Below are positions 8,640 to 19,867 of a DNA stretch of 47,549 nt, piece by piece. Under the pieces are notes generated by a model. That model made no database searches and was not told the DNA's origin. It saw only the letters and a list, made by a program, of their open reading frames with translations. Both the position numbers and the translations under genes were made by a program. Each line of letters starts with the position of its first letter. Positions within the stretch are counted from its first letter, which is position 1. The DNA is from Candidatus Aquicultor sp. (lineage in GTDB: Bacteria > Actinomycetota > Aquicultoria > Aquicultorales > Aquicultoraceae): the NCBI GenBank assembly GCA_030682615.1, contig JAUXNY010000082.1:1-47549 (forward strand), read 5' to 3'.

Positions 8640-10778
8640 ATGGGCTTTCTACATAGCGAGAATTTGCGCAAGACCGCTTTCTTCGTAAGCTTCTTTCTAA
8701 TACTGTCCTATCTGAACCTGTCCATTGCGGCGGTTGGGGCAAATCCTGCGGGCAACACCGGATACACGCCGGACGCGGGCGTGAGCGAGAGTGCGCATGC
8801 GAAGCGCGTCAGCGCGGCCTCTGCGGGTGCCGCCAGGCCCGACGAACTTTTAGTTCGCTTTAAAGCCGGTGTCGACCAGGCGGCAGCCGATGCGCTTCAC
8901 AGAGAAGTCGCCGCCCGCCCATTGTCGATTATCAAAAAACTCGATATCGCGCGAGTGTTTATTGAGAGTGGCACAGTCGACGAGGCGGCCCACTATTATA
9001 TGGAGAGCGGCCTGGTCGAGTTCGCGGAACCCAATTACAGAAGGACAGCGACTGATTTTATACCAAACGACCCGCTCTACGCCGACCAGTGGGGCCTGTC
9101 CAAGATAGGCATGGGTAAGGCGTGGGAGTTAGCGGGATCGGCTCAGACGCAGGTAAAAGTCGCCGTACTCGATACGGGAGTCGATCCGAACCACGAGGAC
9201 CTCAAAGACTCGCTGGCAATAAATACATCCAACGGCGGCAAGGTCTTAGGTAAACGCTTTTTTGTCGATGGGAGTGGAAAACAGGGGAGCGACGACAATT
9301 TTACCGATGAAGCGGGCCATGGGACACATATCAGCGGGATTATCGCGGCCAAGACCAACAACTCGCTAGGGGTCGCGGGGATAGCCTCGACGGCCAGGAT
9401 AATGCCGGTGAAAGTATTGGACGATATAGGTTTCGGCGATGATGGGAGCATCGCGCTGGGCTTGATGTGGGCGGCGGACAACGGCGCGCGAATCATCAAT
9501 ATGAGCTTGGCCGGGCCGACGCCGTCAAAAACACTTGGTGAAGCGGTCAAGTACGCGCAAGGCAAAGGCGCGCTTATCGTGGCGGCTACCGGCAACGACG
9601 GGAGCGGCACGCCCAACTACCCGGCAGCCTACGAAGGTGTTATCGGGGTGGGCGCGGTAGACAGCAAAGACGCATGGATTCACCAGTCCAATTTCGGGCA
9701 GCATGTCGATGTCGTCGCGCCCGGTGTATCTATCCTGTCGACCTTTCTGGCGTCAAAATCTTATGATGGACAGGCCTATGAGGCGAATAGTGGTACTTCG
9801 ATGGCGACCGGAGTTGTGAGCGGGCTCGCCGCGCTTTTACTCGCTATCAACCCGGCACTCACACCCGAACGCGTTGAGGGCATCATAGACGTGAGCGCGG
9901 ACGACCTAGGTGCCGCCGGCTGGGACCGCTACTATGGACACGGGCGCATAAATGCCGGCGAAGCGGTTCAGATAAGCACAATCAGCACGAAACCGGCGGT
10001 AACGATTGTCTCCCCGGCGAACAACACGCAAATCACCAAATCGATTATGCCGGTTTCAGCGAATGCGTCTTCGGCAAATGCCGGAATCGCTTTCGTCGAG
10101 TTTTACCTTAACGGCGTTCGGCAAGGCACCGTGGTCGCGCCGCCGTATGTCTTCAACGTCAACACGGGCGACTTGTTCGGCAAGAATACGATAAAAGCGC
10201 AGGCTTATGACGAGAACGGCAATACCGCAAGCGCCGAGATAACCTGCTATAAGCAGACCTTCTCCGATGTGGGAGCGGAGTACTGGGCATTTGAGGACAT
10301 CGAAACGCTTGCTTCGGAAAAAGTTCTTGCCGGTTATCCGGGAGGTATTTTCATGCCCACCAAGGCGGTCGGCCGGGCGGAATTCGTCAAGATGCTCGTT
10401 GAATCCCTCGGGTTTTCTAAGAAGTCCTCTTACAGCGGTTATTTCAAGGATGTTTCATCCGCGCACTGGGCATGGCCGTATATCGAGGCGGCGTATGATT
10501 TGGGAATGATAAGCGGTTACGGGGAGAACCTCTTCCAGCCCGAGGCGCAGATAAAACGCGTGGAAATGGCCGCGATGCTCTTGCGCAGCGGGGCCTATTC
10601 GCTCGATTACTCGGGGACTACCTTTAACGATGTATCGCCCGGGCATTGGGGGTTTGTTTCGGTTATGTCGGCCCGCAATGCATCTGTCATCACCGGTTAT
10701 TCCGGGAATTACTTTCGACCGGAGCAGGCGATGAGCAGGGCGGAAGCGGCACGGGTCATCAAGAACGCACTGTATTAG
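8640..10778 (+). CDS. SLH-anchored subtilisin-like serine protease (S8)
   Basis: About 712 residues: signal peptide, an I9/fervidolysin-like propeptide (about 60-135, PDELLVRFKAG ... EFAEPNY), an S8 catalytic domain (about 145-440), an Ig-like beta domain (about 450-540) and three SLH repeats (about 541-712). The triad is complete: D178 (VLDTGVD), H227 (GHGTH) and S387 (GTSMA), with oxyanion Asn in AATGND. Predicted to be a surface-displayed protease that may process other wall proteins or degrade extracellular protein. ATG 8640 is chosen because AGGTGG (8627-8632) stands 7 nt before it; a TTG one codon upstream is possible. It is transcribed divergently from the glycosidase gene. Confidence 0.92.
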   Translation: MGFLHSENLRKTAFFVSFFLILSYLNLSIAAVGANPAGNTGYTPDAGVSESAHAKRVSAASAGAARPDELLVRFKAGVDQAAADALHREVAARPLSIIKKLDIARVFIESGTVDEAAHYYMESGLVEFAEPNYRRTATDFIPNDPLYADQWGLSKIGMGKAWELAGSAQTQVKVAVLDTGVDPNHEDLKDSLAINTSNGGKVLGKRFFVDGSGKQGSDDNFTDEAGHGTHISGIIAAKTNNSLGVAGIASTARIMPVKVLDDIGFGDDGSIALGLMWAADNGARIINMSLAGPTPSKTLGEAVKYAQGKGALIVAATGNDGSGTPNYPAAYEGVIGVGAVDSKDAWIHQSNFGQHVDVVAPGVSILSTFLASKSYDGQAYEANSGTSMATGVVSGLAALLLAINPALTPERVEGIIDVSADDLGAAGWDRYYGHGRINAGEAVQISTISTKPAVTIVSPANNTQITKSIMPVSANASSANAGIAFVEFYLNGVRQGTVVAPPYVFNVNTGDLFGKNTIKAQAYDENGNTASAEITCYKQTFSDVGAEYWAFEDIETLASEKVLAGYPGGIFMPTKAVGRAEFVKMLVESLGFSKKSSYSGYFKDVSSAHWAWPYIEAAYDLGMISGYGENLFQPEAQIKRVEMAAMLLRSGAYSLDYSGTTFNDVSPGHWGFVSVMSARNASVITGYSGNYFRPEQAMSRAEAARVIKNALY

Positions 10779-10819
10779 CCTGAGCGAGCTGTGGAATCAG
10801 GTTAAACGTTTCTGTCTCT

Positions 10820-11698
10820 TTAAGGGTTATCGGATGCGTTGGGCAGCTTTACGGTGACGGTTCTGAGGTTGGTGTTCCAGGAGACCTGAGCACCTAGACA
10901 CTCGGCGATGAACCGTAAGGGGACAAAGGTCGCGCCCGCCTTCATCGATGGCATGACATCCAAGATGACGGGCTCACCGTTGATAATGGCTACATTGTCG
11001 CCGACTGTAAGCTGGATGTTGACACCGTTGTGGTCAATGGTTATTAAGTTGCTCGCACTATCCCACACTACGGCAGCGCCGAGCTCTTCAAAGAATTTTC
11101 TAATCGGCACCAACGTGCGCCCTTGACGGATAAACGAAGGGGGGTCGGCGCAGAGCAGTTTGTCGTTGATGTAGACGAGCAGGTCGTAATTGGGGTCGCG
11201 CGATACGAAAAACATGCTCTTGGGATAGGCGATGAATTCTTGCGCGAACATCTTACCGTACGGGCCGCCATCGACCGCGCCGATGCCGACGTGCGTATAC
11301 TTTGCCTCCAGCATGTTCGCCTTATGTGTCGGGCTCTCCATGAGTCCCTTAAACGCGGCCTCTACCGAGGGTGCGCCTGCGAGGTTTTCGCCTGCAAGGA
11401 GCCATCCATCGGAGACACCGGATGCTAGAACCCGGTCGAGCAAAGACCCTGAAACCGGAGAATCATGGCTGAAGAAGTCGTGCGTTATCATCTCTTGGCC
11501 GTAACGGCGGGCCATGAAAGTGAGTTTAGGGTCGACTTCGAGTGCGTTTAGGCCGTTGGTGCGACGCTCTTTGTTGACGAGGTTGAGCATGTATTGCTCA
11601 TCGGCGGTCAGGCTGACAGCGCCCGCAGCTCCAACCGCTAGAGATGATATCAAAACTATCAGTGCTGCGATTAGAGCGATACGTGCCTTAAACCTCAT
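10820..11698 (-). CDS. Secreted CAP-domain protein with copper amine oxidase N-terminal-like repeats
   Basis: About 292 residues. A signal peptide (ending AGAVS) is followed by a CAP/SCP domain (about 30-160; LDRVLASGVS, AGENLAGA, ESPTHKANML) and a copper-amine-oxidase-N-like module (about 180-285) with the two usual motifs, RTLVPIRKFFEELGA and ATFVPLRFIAECLGA. That module is common on surface proteins of anaerobic Gram-positives and is thought to bind wall. It has no oxidase chemistry. This looks like an alternative anchoring solution for the same CAP cargo seen on an SLH anchor earlier in the cluster. ATG 11698 is preferred over an upstream in-frame ATG (11737) because an AGAGGA site precedes it and it gives a normal signal peptide. 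Confidence 0.82.
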   Translation of the reverse strand: MRFKARIALIAALIVLISSLAVGAAGAVSLTADEQYMLNLVNKERRTNGLNALEVDPKLTFMARRYGQEMITHDFFSHDSPVSGSLLDRVLASGVSDGWLLAGENLAGAPSVEAAFKGLMESPTHKANMLEAKYTHVGIGAVDGGPYGKMFAQEFIAYPKSMFFVSRDPNYDLLVYINDKLLCADPPSFIRQGRTLVPIRKFFEELGAAVVWDSASNLITIDHNGVNIQLTVGDNVAIINGEPVILDVMPSMKAGATFVPLRFIAECLGAQVSWNTNLRTVTVKLPNASDNP

Positions 11699-11991
11699 TA
11701 CAATCGTCCTCTCGACAAGCTTTTGCGAATCGTTCATGCTTTTCAGGGTATGTGCGCCGCCTGCAAAACTCGCGCGGCCGGCTCCGGTTTTATCCGACGC
11801 GCAAGCGAATGATATTGCTACAGTTATATATCGGTTCTAGAGGTAGCGACTTTAATGGGAGTTGCGAGCCGACAAAAACCACCCCGCTATTTTAAGGGTG
11901 CTGCTAAAAAGGGGCGCAAAGTGAACCCTCTTTTGATAAGATTATTGAGTCGAACGAAGCGCTGACATGATTGTTGCAGTCTAAGGTAGTT
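11699..11991. other. Divergent intergenic region before csaB-tagA
   Basis: The roughly 290-bp gap lies between the minus-strand CAP protein and the plus-strand csaB-tagA gene and must contain both promoters. I could not identify a convincing promoter pair, terminator or small gene. The right end supplies TAAGGT before ATG 11992. Confidence 0.3.
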
Positions 11992-13737
11992 ATGAAAAAT
12001 GTACTGATTTCAGGATATTACGGGTTTGGCAATACGGGTGATGAAGCGATACTCTCGTCGATGGTCACGTCGCTCAAGAGTGAAGTGCCCAACGCTGAGA
12101 TCACCGTTGCTTCGAACCGTCCTTTTGAAACAGAGGCCAAGTATGGAGTCAAAGCTATTCCACGCTCGGTCGGTTCGGTGCGCCGAGCCTTAAAGAAGAG
12201 CGACCTTTTTATCAGCGGGGGCGGCGGGCTCCTGCAAGATGTCACCAGCGTCCGAAGCCTAGTTTACTATTGCTCGCTTCTATTGCTGGCGCGTCTTGAG
12301 CGCGTTCCTATAATGATTTACGGGCAAGGAATAGGCCCGCTGAACAGATATTTTAGTAGATTTCTCACCAAATTGGCGATATCGGGCGCGAACGTGATTG
12401 CGGTACGCGACGAAGGCTCGAAAAAAATTTTACAAGAGATGAGAGTCCGTCGCGAAGTGGTCGTCACCGGCGACCCGGCGCTCCTTCTCAAGCCGGTACG
12501 GATGTCGAGGCTTAATGGATTGGACCGGCCTATCGTAGGTTTCGCCCTGCGGGCTTGGCGCGGCATAGAGTTCGGGCGCGTAGCCGCCGCCGCCGACAGT
12601 ATCAAGGCGCGCACGGGGTCGAGTATCGTGTTCATTCCATTTCATGCGAAGCGAGACGACTCGGTGGCCAAGCAGATAGTGGCAAGGATGAAAGAGCCGG
12701 CGACTGTTATCGATGGTATCGAGCTGCCGGCGGAGGTCATGGGTGTCATCGGTGAGTTGGATGTCCTGGTGGGGATGCGCCTTCACTCCAATCTCTTTGC
12801 CGCGCTCCAGGGTATCCCGTTTCTTCCGGTAGCTTACGACCCTAAAGTCGACGAATTTTCGAAAGCTGTCGGTGCTCACGCACCTTTAGCCTGCCGCGAC
12901 CTCGATGAGCAAAAACTCGTCCCCGAAGTCGAGCGGCTCTTGGCGCTCGACGGTAACTGGGGCTATTCGATTGAAGAGGCGCGCGGCAAAGCGAGGCAGA
13001 ATGCGTTGCTCGCGAAACAACTGTTGAAGGAGCGCTACATTCTAGGGGTTCGCTTCGACGCTTTCGAGATGGATGAGGCGATAGCGGCGATAGAGGACCT
13101 GATAAAAGAGCGCAAACCGCATCTCATCGTCACTCTCAATGCCGAGATGATGGTCATGGCCAAGAAAGACGATGCGTTTAGAAAGGTCTTGCAGGGCGCG
13201 CATCTTGTGGTTCCCGACAGCATTGGAATAGTATGGGCGGGCAAGCTGCGGACGCGTGTTCCGGGCATCGATATGATAGAGGAAATGGCGAAAGTAGCCG
13301 TGCGCAAGGGCTACCGTATATACATGGTCGGCTCCGAAGAAGGGATCGCCCGAGAAGCCGCGCTAAAATTACAGGAGCGTTATCCAGGTCTCAATATCGT
13401 CGGCATCGAGAGCGGCTTTTTCTCCGTTAAAGAGGAATCCGGTCTCGTCGAGCGGATTAGGCAAGCAGGGCCGGATATCCTGCTGGTCGGCTTGGGCATG
13501 GGCAAACAGGAGAAATGGATTGCCGAGCATTTGCGCCAGCTCGGTGTCCCCGCGTGTGTCGGTGTCGGGGGGAGTTTTGACGTCATAGCCGGTCAGGTAA
13601 AACGCGCGCCTGAATGGGTGAGGCACGCCGGTTTGGAGTGGCTCTACCGGTTCGTTCAGCAACCGACGAGATTTAAAAGGATTTTGGCTCTGCCGAAATT
13701 TGTCTACCTCGTCATACGCGAGCGGGGCTTGATGTAG
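11992..13737 (+). CDS. csaB: Fused polysaccharide pyruvyltransferase CsaB and WecG/TagA glycosyltransferase
   Basis: This 581-residue protein holds two enzymes. Residues 1 to about 340 match CsaB: SGYYGFGNTGDEAIL start, ISGGGGLLQD, MIYGQGIGPL and a late MRLHSNLFAA motif. Residues about 345-581 match the WecG/TagA/CpsF (GT26) family: LNAEMMVMA, VVPDSIGIVWAG, VGLGMGKQEKWI and GVGGSFDVIAG. CsaB adds pyruvyl ketals to the wall polymer bound by SLH domains. TagA-type enzymes transfer N-acetylmannosamine in linkage-unit synthesis. Fusing them in one chain beside six SLH proteins strongly suggests synthesis of their anchor. ATG 11992 follows TAAGGT; an upstream TTG (11971) is less likely. murJ follows 49 bp later. 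Confidence 0.92.
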   Translation: MKNVLISGYYGFGNTGDEAILSSMVTSLKSEVPNAEITVASNRPFETEAKYGVKAIPRSVGSVRRALKKSDLFISGGGGLLQDVTSVRSLVYYCSLLLLARLERVPIMIYGQGIGPLNRYFSRFLTKLAISGANVIAVRDEGSKKILQEMRVRREVVVTGDPALLLKPVRMSRLNGLDRPIVGFALRAWRGIEFGRVAAAADSIKARTGSSIVFIPFHAKRDDSVAKQIVARMKEPATVIDGIELPAEVMGVIGELDVLVGMRLHSNLFAALQGIPFLPVAYDPKVDEFSKAVGAHAPLACRDLDEQKLVPEVERLLALDGNWGYSIEEARGKARQNALLAKQLLKERYILGVRFDAFEMDEAIAAIEDLIKERKPHLIVTLNAEMMVMAKKDDAFRKVLQGAHLVVPDSIGIVWAGKLRTRVPGIDMIEEMAKVAVRKGYRIYMVGSEEGIAREAALKLQERYPGLNIVGIESGFFSVKEESGLVERIRQAGPDILLVGLGMGKQEKWIAEHLRQLGVPACVGVGGSFDVIAGQVKRAPEWVRHAGLEWLYRFVQQPTRFKRILALPKFVYLVIRERGLM

Positions 13738-13786
13738 GCGGGGCTACTGTGAGCATACAGGCCAGGAGATGGCGAGGAGATAATAC

Positions 13787-15373
13787 ATGAGCAAAGGCAG
13801 GGCGCTTGCGCTCTCGGCGGGCATAGTGACTATCGCAACGCTTTCGGGTCGCATATTCGGCTTCGTGCGCGAGATGGTCATTGCCAACAAGTTTGGAGCC
13901 GGCGCCGAGACCGATGCGTTTATCGTCGCGTTCACCATCCCTAATATAATCTACAGCCTCGTCGTCATGGGCGCGCTGAGTGCCTCGTTTATACCGGTAT
14001 TCAGCGGGTTGCTCGCCAACGACGATGAAGAAGAAGCGTGGCGCCTCGCGCATACGATTCTCAACCTTTTACTGATTGCCTTCGGCTTTGTCGCGGCGGC
14101 ATTGATGGTCTTCGCGCCGCAGGTAGTCTTTCTAGTCTCCCCGGGCTTTGGCTCCTCAGGCGAACAGCTTGCGCTGGCGTCGAACCTGTTGCGCATAATG
14201 GCCCCGGCGCTCATATTCCTTGGCATATCCGGATTGATGGCGGGGACGCTTAATTCATATAACCATTTCGCCACACCGAGCCTGGTCGCGCTCGTGCAAA
14301 ACGTTATAATGGTCGCGGCTATTATCTTTCTGGCGCAACGGATGGGCATCTACGCCGCCGCCATCGGGTTTCTTGCGGCTTCGGTGTGCCAAGTGCTAAT
14401 TCAGCTGCCGGCGCTGTTGAAGCGAAGATTGCCGTATCGTGCGGTGCTGGATTTGCGCAGCGAGCGCGCAAAGAGCGTCGCCAAACTATTCTTGCCGGTG
14501 CTGGTTGCTCTGGCCGCCAGCCAGTCGAATCTTATCGTCGACAAGTGGTTTGCGTCGTTTCTTGAGACCGGGAGCATATCTTATCTCAATTACGCGTTCA
14601 AAGTGGGCAGCTTGCCGTTGAACACGCTCGTCGCGGCTATCGCCATCGTCTTGTTCCCGACGCTTTCCCGGCAGGCCGCTATGCGAGACATGGAAGCGCT
14701 GCGCAACACGATATCGCTCGGCGTTCGCATTATCGCGATGGTTGCGGTACCGGCATCGGTCGGTCTTTTTGTCTTAAGCAAACCGATAATAGGTCTTCTA
14801 TTCGAGCATGGGGCGTTCGGGCCGACCGCGACGGTCGCGACTGCGGCGGCGCTTGCCGCGTACTCTTTCGGCCTGGTCGCTATGGGTCTTAATATGCTGC
14901 TCGTGCGGTCGTTTTACGCGCTCCATGACGGCATGACGCCGCTCAAGGCGTCGCTCGTCTTTATAGTCGTACTGGTAGTGCTCGATATAGTTCTCGTGCG
15001 CCCGTTGGCGCACGTCGGTCTCGCTCTTAGCTATACAATCGCTGTGAGTGTCATGGCCTTGGTCATGCTGGGCGCGCTTAGAAAGCGCCTCCAGGGCTTG
15101 GATGAGGCAAAGCTTATAGTGTCTTTCGCGAAGACTGCCTTGGCGGCGGTAGTGATGGGAGTGGGGGCGTGGTTTACGGCGTCCTACCTGAGTGCAACGC
15201 TTGCCGGCGATACTAAGCTTGCCGAGTTGATGGTAGTAGGGATTGCGATAAGCGTAGGCGCTCTTCTGTATCTTGGTGTATTGGTTCTGGCTCGGGCCGA
15301 GGAGATAGCGATGATCCGGCGGCTGATTCGCGGCAAAATCTCGGGCAAGCAGGTCGCCGCGGACAACGTTTAA
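13787..15373 (+). CDS. murJ: Lipid II flippase MurJ
   Basis: A 528-residue, almost wholly hydrophobic protein with about 14 predicted membrane spans, the usual MurJ/MVF size and pattern. The N-terminal region has the family signature SGRIFGFVREMVIANKFGAG followed by ETDAFIVAFTIPN. MurJ moves lipid-linked peptidoglycan precursors to the outer face of the membrane; some members may move other polyprenyl-linked units. SD GAGGAG (13773-13778) precedes ATG 13787. Its position directly after csaB-tagA suggests co-transcription of wall-polymer and peptidoglycan functions. Confidence 0.93.
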   Translation: MSKGRALALSAGIVTIATLSGRIFGFVREMVIANKFGAGAETDAFIVAFTIPNIIYSLVVMGALSASFIPVFSGLLANDDEEEAWRLAHTILNLLLIAFGFVAAALMVFAPQVVFLVSPGFGSSGEQLALASNLLRIMAPALIFLGISGLMAGTLNSYNHFATPSLVALVQNVIMVAAIIFLAQRMGIYAAAIGFLAASVCQVLIQLPALLKRRLPYRAVLDLRSERAKSVAKLFLPVLVALAASQSNLIVDKWFASFLETGSISYLNYAFKVGSLPLNTLVAAIAIVLFPTLSRQAAMRDMEALRNTISLGVRIIAMVAVPASVGLFVLSKPIIGLLFEHGAFGPTATVATAAALAAYSFGLVAMGLNMLLVRSFYALHDGMTPLKASLVFIVVLVVLDIVLVRPLAHVGLALSYTIAVSVMALVMLGALRKRLQGLDEAKLIVSFAKTALAAVVMGVGAWFTASYLSATLAGDTKLAELMVVGIAISVGALLYLGVLVLARAEEIAMIRRLIRGKISGKQVAADNV

Positions 15374-15397
15374 GGGCGCATATATCCTGGCAGCGGG

Positions 15398-15403
15398 TTG
15401 ACA
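15398..15403 (+). promoter_or_regulatory. Possible -35 element for the nucleoside/SAM salvage operon
   Basis: A perfect TTGACA stands 86 bp before the purine nucleoside phosphorylase start. No good -10 is seen at the expected distance, so this is tentative. Confidence 0.25.
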
Positions 15404-15489
15404 TTCAAACCTAAAACCAACATGCTTTTACTTACAGTTGGCAACGGATAAAAAAACAGATAGACGACTACTTCGAGCGGGGAATATTA

Positions 15490-17587
<2,098 letters not shown>

Positions 17588-17620
17588 GACGAATTCGCGA
17601 AATGTTTTGGAGGCGTTAGT

Positions 17621-18649
17621 ATGAAGACAATCGAGTGGAAGAACGGGAAAGTCATTTTGATAGACCAGACGAAGCTTCCGCTGAAAGAAGAGTATATAGT
17701 CACCGACGACTACCAGAGGGTCGCTGAAGCGATAAAGATTTTGAGCGTGCGCGGTGCGCCCGCAATCGGTGTTGCCGCCGCTTACGCAGTTGCGCTGGCG
17801 GCCATGAAATCCCAGGCAAAAAGCACCAAGGATTTTCTGGATGAACTCGGTGAAGCGATAAAGCTTATCGGGGCGACGCGTCCGACCGCGGTCAACCTCT
17901 TCTGGGCGCTTGAGCGAATGAAAGAAAAGGCGAGCGCCAATTCACATCTCGCGGTCAGCAGGCTCAAACGGGTTCTTAAGGAGGAGGCGGATTTAATCGC
18001 CGCCGAGGAACTCGAGATGAGCAAGAAGATGGGCGATTACGGTGCCGAACTCATCGCCGACGGCGATAACGTGCTCACACACTGCAACGCGGGGGCGCTG
18101 GCGACCGTAGACTATGGTACCGCTCTCGCGGTTATACGCTCGGCCCACAACCAGGGCAAGAAGATCCACGTCTACGCCGATGAAACACGGCCGCTCTTGC
18201 AGGGCGCCCGGCTTACAACGTGGGAGTTGATGAGGGAAAACATACCGGTCACGCTGATTTGTGACAACATGGCCGGCCATTTCATGAGCCTGGGAAAGGT
18301 CGATAAGATAGTCGTCGGGGCGGACAGAGTGGCGGCCAACGGCGACATAGCAAACAAAATCGGCACTTACTCGGTGGCGGTTCTGGCGAAAGAGCACAAT
18401 ATCCCGTTTTATGTCGCGGTTCCGGTTACGACTATCGATATCTCGATTCCGGACGGGAGCCACATACCGATTGAAGAGCGCGAATCGCACGAGGTGACCG
18501 GGTTTGGCGGCTCACAGGTCGCGACCGAGGGCGTCACCGTTGCCAACCCGGCGTTCGACGTTACGCCCAACCGCTACATCACCGCTATCATTACCGACAA
18601 GGGTGTTTTGAAGCCGCCCTACGACAAGGCAATCGCCAGGCTTTTTTAG
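17621..18649 (+). CDS. mtnA: S-methyl-5-thioribose-1-phosphate isomerase
   Basis: A 342-residue member of the aIF2B-related isomerases. It has SVRGAPAIGVAAAYAV near the N-terminus, the catalytic Cys in THCNAGALAT and the catalytic Asp in VGADRVAANGD, followed by NKIGTYSVAVLA. It isomerises methylthioribose-1-phosphate to methylthioribulose-1-phosphate in methionine salvage. Related enzymes can also act on ribose-1-phosphate derivatives, which would fit the PNP product; the specificity is not decided by sequence alone. SD TTGGAGG precedes ATG 17621. The remaining mtn genes are not in this window. Confidence 0.92.
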   Translation: MKTIEWKNGKVILIDQTKLPLKEEYIVTDDYQRVAEAIKILSVRGAPAIGVAAAYAVALAAMKSQAKSTKDFLDELGEAIKLIGATRPTAVNLFWALERMKEKASANSHLAVSRLKRVLKEEADLIAAEELEMSKKMGDYGAELIADGDNVLTHCNAGALATVDYGTALAVIRSAHNQGKKIHVYADETRPLLQGARLTTWELMRENIPVTLICDNMAGHFMSLGKVDKIVVGADRVAANGDIANKIGTYSVAVLAKEHNIPFYVAVPVTTIDISIPDGSHIPIEERESHEVTGFGGSQVATEGVTVANPAFDVTPNRYITAIITDKGVLKPPYDKAIARLF

Positions 18650-18651
18650 GC

Positions 18652-18664
18652 AGGAGGCGGCATC
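18652..18664 (+). promoter_or_regulatory. RBS before an apparent AUC start codon
   Basis: AGGAGG (18652-18657), spacer CGGC, then ATC (18662-18664). The frame is closed upstream by the mtnA stop at 18647. Downstream the first ATG/GTG/TTG in frame is GTG 18758, which would delete the first membrane helix of the transporter. Confidence 0.55.
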
Positions 18665-19579
18665 AACGAATTAGTCGGCATCATCCTGTCAATACTAATA
18701 CTCATCTCAATCGGGTTTTTCAGCAAGCGGGCCGGTCTGCTCAAGCGAGCGGATAATGTGGTCTTAAACAACATCATCGTCTACATCACGATGCCGGCGC
18801 TCATATTTCGCGCTGTTTTCGAATCTGAGCTGTCTCTATCTATAATCAAGATATCTTTGCTGGCTTTGATTATCGTCGCCGCCAGCATGCTGACGGCGTT
18901 TGTTGTGGGGCGTTTTGCGCGCAGCTCGCGCCCGACATTCGGGGCTCTCTTGATTGTGGCTGCCGTCGGCAACACCGGCTATCTCGGATTCCCGCTGACG
19001 ATGGAGATATTCGGCATCGAAAACCTGATAAAAGCGGTCTTCTACGACCTCTTCGGGACGGTGATAATCTTCTTTACAGCTGGTTTGATAGTCGCCGGCA
19101 GGTACGGTGACCGGGAGGGGAAGATAAACATGGTGCGGGAGATACTTTTGTTCCCGCCGCTTCTGGGGTTGGTCGCCGCGTTTATACTAAAGAGTGTCGG
19201 CTTGCCGAAATTTTTGCTCGACGTCATCGGGTTTTTGGCGGGAGCGACGGTGCCGTTGATAATGATCTCCATCGGGCTGGCTCTTGAGGTCGGGCAGGTG
19301 CGCCGATACAAGCTCGAGCTAGGCATAGTCAGCGCGATAAAGCTCTTTGTGGCGCCGCTCACGGCACTGGCCGGCGCGACATTGTTCGGGTTGAGCCGCG
19401 TCGACCTCGGGATAACCGTGCTGGAGGCATCGATGCCCGCGGCCATGTTCTCGATGATAATCGGGCTAAAATACGGGCTGGACAACGACTTTCTGCCGGC
19501 GGCCATCGTTACGACGACGATGATAAGCCTGGTAACGATACCGGTGTGGCAATATGTCCTGAGTTTACTGGTGGGTTAG
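18662..19579 (+). CDS. AEC (auxin efflux carrier) family transporter, apparent AUC start
   Basis: About 305 residues with roughly ten membrane helices in the AEC arrangement. From ATC 18662 the N-terminus reads NELVGIILSILILISIGFF and then GLLKRADNVVLNN and TMPALIFRAV, which matches the usual AEC first helix and loop. Starting at GTG 18758 would lose that helix, so the AUC start with its AGGAGG is favoured. A sequencing error or ATG-to-ATC change is the alternative. AEC proteins export or import organic anions; the substrate is unknown. It lies 12 bp after mtnA, probably in one operon with the salvage genes. Confidence 0.85.
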   Translation: MNELVGIILSILILISIGFFSKRAGLLKRADNVVLNNIIVYITMPALIFRAVFESELSLSIIKISLLALIIVAASMLTAFVVGRFARSSRPTFGALLIVAAVGNTGYLGFPLTMEIFGIENLIKAVFYDLFGTVIIFFTAGLIVAGRYGDREGKINMVREILLFPPLLGLVAAFILKSVGLPKFLLDVIGFLAGATVPLIMISIGLALEVGQVRRYKLELGIVSAIKLFVAPLTALAGATLFGLSRVDLGITVLEASMPAAMFSMIIGLKYGLDNDFLPAAIVTTTMISLVTIPVWQYVLSLLVG

Positions 19580-19867
19580 CGCGAGAGAAAATTGGGCTTC
19601 TGCTTAGCTGACCTGGTCTTTGACCCCACACTCGCCTGCTGGAGGCCTCGCAGCCACTTTAGAGCCACTGATACCCCTCTCGTCCTCCTGGAACGGCAGG
19701 GCTTACTCCTAAGACGCACCATGCTCAACAAAAGTCAGATATAGATAGCTTTTGCCTTACGTGGATCCTTTTGCCTGCATCTAGCTTGGATTATCCGGCG
19801 CAACACTAGGCGGCGCCGGGGCAACCACAGACCTAAACAGAAACCCAAAGTCATAATCTACCTGATT
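19580..19867. other. Convergent intergenic region without a gene
   Basis: This 288-bp stretch between the AEC gene and the convergent comF-like gene has no convincing coding frame. A short GGTC-TTT-GACC dyad followed by CCCACA (around 19614-19630) resembles the motif often found at ends of RAYT/Y1-transposase-associated repeats. No second copy or transposase was seen. It may be decayed mobile DNA or simply spacer. Confidence 0.25.
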
